Shown here one piece after another: positions 56,901 through 64,000 of a DNA stretch of 64,000 nucleotides. The notes beneath the pieces were generated by a model that made no database searches, had not been told where the DNA came from, and worked only from the letters and a program-made list of their open reading frames with translations. Each line of letters begins with the position of its first letter. Within the stretch, counting starts at the first letter, position 1. The position numbers and the translations under genes are program-made. This DNA is from Heterobilharzia americana (taxonomy: Eukaryota > Platyhelminthes > Trematoda > Strigeidida > Schistosomatidae): assembly GCA_944470555.2 (NCBI GenBank), contig OX104134.1, positions 15,541,248-15,605,247 on the forward strand, read 5' to 3'.

Positions 56901-59100
56901 TTGATTTATGTCACCATTGCTTTCATAAATGTCGTATTTTACGTCACGTACTACTTATTTAGCTTTATACTGTTGACTGATCATTTTTATTACTACTGAT
57001 GTATCAGTTCTCATTTTCTATAACGAAGCACAGCATGTACTCTGCACTGATATGGGACAATACTTTCTGGAAAAGGACAGAGACTAAACAAGTGACTCAC
57101 TCATAAAAAAGGGGACTGAAATACATTATTGAATTGGTTGATCGCCTACAAATTTGACAAGGGTGACTTTACCGTATACAATATGCATGAGTTACAGGAT
57201 GAATCATGGCTTATTAAAAGATTTCGTTTCATTTCGAACATAAACGTTAATGCACGTTAATGGATCCACCTGTCAACTTAATTAGTTACACTGTGTAGAT
57301 TAACTGTTTACAAACAATGATATGTATATCTGTCTAAAAGCGGAAGTCAGAACAAGTCTCTTCGTCATTATACCTCGAATTCTGATTGCTCTAACTCATT
57401 GGTTGTGGACCAACATTACACAATATAACTGGTAATGTAGATTCTATATGAAATAAGGTTGAAGACTGTGATGAAGGGTAGTTAAAAAGAGATAGCTAAG
57501 AAAGAGGGGTTAATGTAAGGCTGTTTACCTCCTGAATGGTTTTATGGCACCTCTTTAATCTAATTGCCTTAATTTAAAGACCATAAGAGTATTGGACATA
57601 ACAGTTATTGTGGACCAGGCATGGAGAAGTGGCTTCTCCTCCTTCTTTGTTGTGAAGAGTATTTGCAGATTATCAGTATCAGAGCCAAGATCATTGGGGG
57701 TTATGACATGCAAAATACGGTTGGAATAGTGACGTTCATAGCTAAGTTGTCTGCTACGTGCCTCTAGCTCCAAATAGTATGAATCCCAACAAATGACAAA
57801 AGATTATGAATTCGCTATCACAACTCGACAGTTTGAAGATCCCAAGACACTGGGATTTTATCGCAACGAAGCGACTAAACCTCGTTTATCACAAAGCTGA
57901 ATGATTCTGTATTCAGCCTCCAAAGATGCTTGTGTATCTATCACTGAGTTTATTGAGGGAAAAGATAGTTTTCCATGTCTGTTTAAATTTTCTAAATCTT
58001 CAGTTTTTCGAAGACTTCACAACCGCTAGATGCTTCTTAAGCATGATGTCGATGTACATAATATGGTTTTGTAACAAGTTTATGCTGAAATTAAAGAAAA
58101 CTCATAAATTTTCATCCACAAATGTATATTACATAGTTATATTTTTTCTTTCTGTATATGGGTTTGATTACAGAACGATACTTTCGGTAAGCTAATTCAT
58201 TCAATCAGATCGTCAGTACATAAAGCTTAACTTGTTAAGTAGTTTCACTTCGAATATTTTACGTTTTCTATAGCGGATAAAAATTCATCAGTCTTTTTTG
58301 CAGTTCTTGTAAAAATTATNNNNNNNNNNNNNNNNNNNNNNNNNNNNNNNNNNNNNNNNNNNNNNNNNNNNNNNNNNNNNNNNNNNNNNNNNNNNNNNNN
58401 NNNNNNNNNNNNNNNNNNNNNNNNNNNNNNNNNNNNNNNNNNNNNNNNNNNNNNNNNNNNNNNNNNNNNNNNNNNNNNNNNNNNNNNNNNNNNNNNNNNN
58501 NNNNNNNNNNNNNNNNNNNNNNNNNNNNNNNNNNNNNNNNNNNNNNNNNNNNNNNNNNNNNNNNNNNNNNNNNNNNNNNNNNNNNNNNNNNNNNNNNNNN
58601 NNNNNNNNNNNNNNNNNNNNNNNNNNNNNNNNNNNNNNNNNNNNNNNNNNNNNNNNNNNNNNNNNNNNNNNNNNNNNNNNNNNNNNNNNNNNNNNNNNNN
58701 NNNNNNNNNNNNNNNNNNNNNNNNNNNNNNNNNNNNNNNNNNNNNNNNNNNNNNNNNNNNNNNNNNNNNNNNNNNNNNNNNNNNNNNNNNNNNNNNNNNN
58801 NNNNNNNNNNNNNNNNNNNAAAATTATCCCCCAACCTTTGCAGGTTAAAACATCCTCTGCGAATTCTAGCAGCAACAAAACACTTTCAATTGACAGATAT
58901 CTTGTTTGCGGGCCATAGTTACTTCCCGTAAGTATTCATTTTTGCAAGCATGATGGTTGTTTCAGGATTTCCAATCATCTGACAATTAATTTTAAATTAT
59001 TAACTAGGTAACGGTGGAGTTGAGAACAGTATTTGAATCTCTTTTCGATAGTCATCACGGATATTGTCTAACAGGGAAATCTAAGACACGTTTTTTGCTT
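53966..59100. other. AT-rich DNA, nothing recognised, includes assembly gap
   Basis: No shared repeat or convincing frame was found. The 72-codon minus frame at 57555-57773 (LEARSRQLSYERHYSNRILH) has a protein-like composition but no family I can name. Confidence 0.45.
58320..58819. other. assembly gap, 500 N
   Basis: Exactly 500 N. Both edges carry the word AAAATTAT (58312-58319 and 58820-58827). Reading frames called across it are artefacts. Confidence 0.98.
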
Positions 59101-59107
59101 GTAGATC

Positions 59108-59290
59108 GTCAGCTGGATGTACCTATGTGCCAATGAATGGGGTTAGTCCCACTGAGACTTGAATCCACTTTTCGTTTAATACTTCTTAATTCATAGATTT
59201 TATGGTTACTGCCATAGGCTAAATACGGAGTCCCAAGCAGGACGAAATGTGCATTCTGGATCCCACTGCTAGCCACTGCCCATCTTTACT
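59108..59290 (+). mobile_element. hammerhead SINE copy h with inverted 5' half
   Basis: 59.11-59.18 kb is the SINE head on the minus strand (complement of GTACATCCAGCTGACGATC and of GATTCAAGTCTCAGTGGGAC). 59.22-59.28 kb is the 3' half on the plus strand: GGAGTCCCAAGCAGGACGAA, then ATGTGCATTCTGG and CCCACTGCTAGCCACTGCCC. The switch falls inside the ribozyme, just after the CTGACGA strand, so the plus copy lacks a correct first core strand. Confidence 0.75.
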
Positions 59291-59699
59291 ATAACTGCAG
59301 ATCAATTAGAAATATGGAACTTTTTAAGCTATCACTGGAGAGTGGAGCGTAGTGTACACCTTTGTTTTACTTTTTACCACAGCAGATCACTTTATCATTT
59401 CCTCTCACCTATGATTTCTAATTTAAATTCATGTTTATATGAAATGCAAGTACTATCAAGAACTAGAAGCCAAACATAAAAATGATGCAGGAATGCAAGC
59501 CAAGTGAACAAAAGAACTTGAAGTTCATTTCTCGCTGCCATGAAATACGGTTTCAGACCACTGGCTGAAGATAACATATTCACTAATCAACCTGACGTTT
59601 CCCTCCTTATTAGCATAAAGAATCTTCGGTGAACATGGGTCAAGCGTTTCAAAGTGAGACAGTGGTCCTCTGGCAGACATTGGTCTCTGAAAATTACAA
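59291..59699. other. AT-rich DNA, nothing recognised
   Basis: The minus frame at 59395-59583 has no recognisable motif. Confidence 0.4.
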
Positions 59700-59856
59700 T
59701 AAAAATAATTATAATTATTTGTCCATTGGGTTCCTAGTGAACATAAGGATTCAGTTGCACATAGCCGTTTCACTAGATTCGCAACAATCTGCAACCTGCC
59801 TCCACAAATCCCCACAAACTTTCATTCCTTCCTCACATCATCTCCTATTGCAATGA
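59700..59856 (-). mobile_element. RTE 3'-end fragment
   Basis: About 150 bp match the 3' end of the microduplicated RTE lineage: GGGTTCCTAGTGAACATAAG, TTTCATTCCTTCCTCACATC and an AATAATTATAATTATT tail. ATTACAAT and ATTGCAAT flank it and could be a decayed target-site duplication. Confidence 0.75.
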
Positions 59857-60128
59857 ATAAAGAGATTTGAGTTATAAAAGGAAGAAAAGGTAATACAAAT
59901 AAATTTTGAATTCACGCTTGAATGAACTTAGTATCAGTTTCTATACTGTCATTTCCGAAAATTTCATGTATATCAGTCAGTCTACATTTGCATTTAGACA
60001 GATGGAGAGATTACAAATTACTTTCAGGACAGTTGTTGCTGCGGGCTTCCATCTATTTCGCTGTTGAAGGAGGACGAAACTATCAGTACACAATCTGTTG
60101 TTATAAAGACGCACAAAAGTTAAGTGTA

Positions 60129-61412
60129 AAATTATTATTATTATTACTCTTTGTCCCTTGGGTTCCTAGTGGAACATCGGGATTCAGTAGCACATCGCCA
60201 TTGCACTCTCTTCTCTGCAGTCTTCAAAACATGGCTCCACCACTGCACACAACCTTTCATTCCTTCCTCACACCATCTCCTCAATGTCACCCTTGCCTCC
60301 GACGCCCAACTCATCGTTTCCCATCCGCGTTCCACTCGATGGCCTGACCTGATGCGTGATGTGGCTAAATCGTCTTCTCAGTGTATGCCCAATCCAATCC
60401 ATCTCCACTGTCTTGGGTATATTTGTTGGGTGATGGATGGGTTGTTGGTAGGTAGGTAGGTGGGTAGGTAGGTAGGTAGGTAGGTAGGTAGGTGGGTGGG
60501 TAGGTAGATAGGTAGGTTGCCAATCAGTCAGTCAGTCAGTCAGCCGGCAAGCCAGCCTGCTATCGTATAGAAGCATTGAATTGACTGATATTAGTGTTGA
60601 AAATCCAACTCTCATTCACGCTCCAAGCTGAGTGCAGTGTAGTGCAGTGCAATGCAATGCGGTAGATCTACACACTGATTTTAGTTTAATGAAGATCTGT
60701 CTTGCTTGCTTTTCCAATCCTGACTTTGACATCCTCATCTATGTCTGTATCGCCTGTAGTTGAAATGATGCTGCCTGGGAAGGTAGGTGAAAGAGACAAC
60801 TTCGTTTACATTTCTCCCGTTCATGGTCATCGCTACTTCTTCTTCTTGTTGTTGTTGTTGTTGGTTGTGTATCTTCATCACCTCTGTCTTGTCTACGTTC
60901 ACCTGAACGAAGTCACATCTTCCTTCGTTGCTCTGCCTCTTCTGCCGACTTGTTGGTTTTTGCCACAAGACATTAGACAAAAATCAACATCGGTGACGAA
61001 ATCCGAATTTTCTCCAAGCGTCTTTACATTGGTCCAACCAGATTATGCACATCTTCTCGCTCCTCACAGCTGTCTAATGCATGATCCATTTGACCACAAT
61101 CAGGAAGATTATGGGTGACAGATGGCGGCAACCTTGTCTTGTCTTGTCTTGTTTCACTCCCATCTTCACTTCAAAGGCATCACTGAGATTTCCATTGTGA
61201 ATCACCCGGCATGTAGCATGTAGCATCATCTCATCATATATCTGGTGCTGAATCAGGTTGATGGTGGTTTTTGGTCGTGAAAACCGTAGTGTTTAGGCAG
61301 CTGCCTGTCAAATTACTTCTCGGTCGACGCTACCGAAGGCCTTTTCAAAATCGATGAAGCTGAGGTAGAGATCCATTTGACTGTCATTCTATGCTGTGCT
61401 TTATGATGAAGC
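60129..61412 (-). mobile_element. RTE copy, microduplicated lineage, 5'-truncated
   Basis: On the minus strand from mid RT (61.41 kb) to the AAT tail (60.13 kb). It includes the YLP-like segment after a Gln/Glu run (60.84-60.86 kb), a tetranucleotide expansion at 60.45 kb and repeated TGCAG/TGCAA words near 60.63 kb. The 81-codon frame at 60735-60980 (NVDKTEVMKIHNQ, VAMTMNGRNVNEVVSFTYLP) is part of the RT C-terminal region. No intact frame remains. Confidence 0.83.
60446..60543 (-). repeat. (GGTA)n / (GGTGG)n and (CAGT)n expansions inside RTE copy
   Basis: About 17 GGTA-like tetranucleotides (60446-60517) are followed by CAGTCAGTCAGTCAGTCAG (60525-60543), at the site that in related copies reads GGTTGGTTCGTTACCAGTCA. 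Confidence 0.93.
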
Positions 61413-61860
61413 GTATAATAAGAAGCTCAACTCACTCTGATTTTTTGTTGAAGGGTAACCGATTTCATATTGTCTAGTCCCATTTACTGACCGAATTTTA
61501 TCCATCATAGTGCAATATGGCTACCAGGCTAGGAGGCTTAACACCGTGTTGCACTTTGGTAGAGGTTAATTGTTTGGAGTTACTGGACATGAAGCCCTGC
61601 GTGACCTAGGTTTCGGGCTTTTTAGCTCTTGTGTATCTGTGCGCTCAAAGGAGCTGATGTCTCTTCCGAGATTTGAATCCGCATTACTCAGCTTTGCAGT
61701 CAGCATAGTTACCATTGCACCATTCTATGGTCCTAACCCCAGAGGGGACATCAGTTCCTTTGATTCGGTGAATACGTTTCTCTGACGTGTGTAACAAACA
61801 TGAAACCAAGACCCATGGCTTCCTGTTACCTGCCTCCAAACAACTAACAGCTCAGTATTC
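61413..61860 (-). repeat. tRNA-like repeat of unknown family
   Basis: On the minus strand, TGGTGCAATGGTAACTATGC and GCGGATTCAAATCTCGG have the A-box/B-box layout of a tRNA-derived retroposon, with an ACTGCAAA anticodon-like loop as in tRNA-Cys. Flanks share words with 27.84-28.17 kb. Confidence 0.4.
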
Positions 61861-64000
61861 TATGCACAAATCTGTGACTAACACAATATCGCCGTTAGGT
61901 TGAAGCAGATAGTGGTACAACATCCTGCTTTGAATATCGACTGCATAAAATTTCAATAACTGAGTTCATTGAACTAATTTCAGCGTAACAAGTTAGTCAT
62001 GTGTTCTCAGAAAATCTTCATGACTAGTCACTATTGATAGTTTTTTTTATTTGTCACAGTTGTTAGCCAATATCCAAAGCATGCCACTTTTAGCAGAAGT
62101 GGTTTTCCTAGAAAACTTGAGAATCTTGACAAACTGAAAAAGTTAATGGAGTCTTTCTTGTTGGTGAAGAGATTTCTCACATGTTTTTGAAGATTTAGTG
62201 AGGAACCTTAAACCTTAAACTGCTGTAAATTTAAGCACTTCCTAAAGGTGTTTTGTGTTTCAAGTCTGTTGTAACACAAGTAACTTCAGACTTCCTGTAT
62301 TCTATTGAATCATATCCAGAAAGTAAGGTATTTTAGTGATCTCCACTCCCTAAATTGTACACTTATTCCATCATTTTTCTGAGAGAGGTTGCTTGTGATT
62401 ATCCTTTCTCGCTGAAAAGTTGCACAAACAGCGCATGGTTTATAAAGTTGTTTTTACTCATAGTCAATGAGTACAAATTTAAAGGTAACATGCATTAGAT
62501 TTGCTAACCTATTCGCTTCATCTAAAGATACCAGAAGAAAGTCGAGGTTTTATTTCATCGATGACACTTCAATAGAAAACTTGAAAATTTGAGAGATAGA
62601 GTTTGTTCAAACAAAAACGAATAAGTGCAACCATAAGAATACCTTGCTGTCTATTTGCTCTACTTTTGTTGCCTAACAGCTAGATAAATATTACAGTTGA
62701 TCCTTTTATTTCAAATATCATGTTTTGATAACACTGAACCTCGACTCCTTGTGAAGCAGTCATTGTTTTTTGTGACACAGCAATGAAAACTGTCTGGAAA
62801 AACCTTTCTGTTATTCAAAATGATAAGACAGCTTAAACAATGATATGCAAAAGTTCCATTGTAAATACAAATGAACAAAAATGAAATGCATCCCATTAGT
62901 GTCAAATAATTTGAGTAGATGGTTAAATAGACACTCATTTGAGAAGTCTTAATTTCCATAGTTTCTCTTTGCTCATTGTATAAATTGTCATTAAACAAAC
63001 AGTTAAGTGAAAAATGCCGTGCAGATACTTTTGAAGGGGAAAATTCAACCAAGTGATATTAACGAAGTTTCCCAGGAATAAATAAAATTCATTATGAAAT
63101 GTGGAACTGAGTGAACTGCATGACTGCAAGCTATGACATCTCTCAAACTCAATCAACGTCAGTTTATGCTCAGAAGTTGAGACTGTCTTTGATCACTATG
63201 TGCATTTTATAGGGAAGAAAAAGTCTAAAAAAGATAGTTTAAACGTATACAAATTCATTGAGATAATTGACCAAGTATTTTTATCTAATGTTAGGGAAAA
63301 ATGAAATAGTTCATACGTCATCTGACTAAACTCATTTTAAAACAAAGTACTTTTTTTTACATTGTGTTTCTAATGGATCAAACGTTATTTTAAAAACTAA
63401 AGGTAGATATAATTAATATGCATCGTATTTGCAGACCATACTTAAAGGTTCGTAAAGATTCTCGTGTCCTGGCATAATGAGAAGTCTGTTCAGATTTAGA
63501 TGCTCAACTGGTCGCATAGCTGATAGGTTTCAATTCTTTTCTATTTATTTTTGCATCCACATTCAATTACATACGAATTTTGCTTTCATTCTATTTAACT
63601 AAGCATCTGTTCAATGAAGATTACACTGTAAAACCGAACATACCTCGTTTGATATTTAAATGTACTTGTAGTTGTCAATCATTTGGTTTACTGAATCGAA
63701 TCGAATCGTTTCTGTTGGCATATCAGTTGAACGGATACCTGCATACGGGTTTTACTCTCATGCTGTCGATTAGCGTTGGTCAGTATTGGTATCCAGGATA
63801 AACGTTCCGTCCTCTATAGGGCTCACCGATATCAAGGCAATCTCTGCACAGCCAGTAACAGTAAGTGTAGGTAAAACAAAGGAATTAATGAAACATAAGA
63901 GTAGAGGCTGAGTCATATCAGACACTGAGTTTTTTTATGTTAAAGCTCAAGAGAAGGATTTTTAAGGAAATCAGCAATATATGAGAGAATCAAGAAAGAT
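61861..64000. other. AT-rich DNA with a remnant SINE leader
   Basis: TCTGTTGGCATATCAGTTGA and ACGGATACCTGCATACGGG at 63.70-63.76 kb resemble the hammerhead-SINE leader seen at 27.35 kb. Nothing else was recognised. Confidence 0.4.

Noticed and set aside
58288..58878. 172- and 196-residue frames across the gap
   Set aside because: They consist almost entirely of N and are artefacts of the assembly gap.
1..64000. CRISPR array, prophage, operon or riboswitch
   Set aside because: There is no spaced direct-repeat array, no phage or bacterial gene and no bacterial gene structure. All content fits a flatworm genome.

Overview
The window is repeat-rich, AT-rich eukaryotic DNA from a schistosome blood fluke (genus Schistosoma; the species cannot be read from it). 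The genus call rests on the mix of repeats: an RTE-clade retrotransposon ending in (TAA)n, Penelope-like elements (PLEs) with GIY-YIG endonuclease remnants, and many tRNA-headed short retroposons carrying hammerhead ribozymes, which match the known Schistosoma Sm-alpha repeats. I found no bacterial-type genes, no CRISPR array and no host gene I can name. The few long non-repeat reading frames are no more than chance would give at this base composition.

Layout. 2.37-5.05 kb: a 5'-truncated RTE copy with an uninterrupted 881-codon frame, bounded by a perfect 14-bp target-site duplication. 6.37-7.43 kb: a palindrome, a hammerhead SINE and a PLE remnant. 9.6 kb: a second type of hammerhead SINE. 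12.67-14.92 kb: an RTE copy with both ends but no reverse transcriptase core. 18.9-19.3 kb: a hammerhead SINE next to a PLE RT fragment. 22.36-23.22 kb: a complete PLE insertion with inverted terminal segments and an 11-bp target-site duplication. 25.1-25.8 kb: a long-arm foldback element and a hammerhead. 27.3-27.65 kb: a well-preserved hammerhead SINE. 32.5-33.8 kb: two different PLEs tail to tail. 37.3-38.4 kb: RTE. 40.6 kb: a minus-strand hammerhead. 44.9-45.9 kb and 49.2-52.4 kb: RTE copies whose 3' kilobases form a near-identical inverted repeat. 46.3-49.0 kb: hammerhead SINEs with inverted parts. 52.4-53.3 kb: PLE. 53.5-54 kb: SINEs. 58.32-58.82 kb: 500 N. 59.1-61.4 kb: SINE and RTE fragments. 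The rest is unannotated AT-rich DNA.

How the parts relate. The RTE element is the autonomous type: EN plus RT, with its stop codon formed by the first TAA of its tail. A sub-lineage of it (13, 45, 49-52, 59.7 and 60-61 kb) carries many short tandem duplications and expanded microsatellites that the intact copy lacks. The PLEs and the hammerhead SINEs both show inverted or foldback arrangements at their ends, so PLE machinery, or twin priming, may mobilise the SINEs. That link is an inference.

Most interesting items: hammerhead ribozymes with intact catalytic cores at 19.0, 27.6 and 40.6 kb; a second hammerhead family in which two copies share a change of the catalytic G12; the microduplication-rich RTE lineage; and the recurrent inverted SINE architecture.
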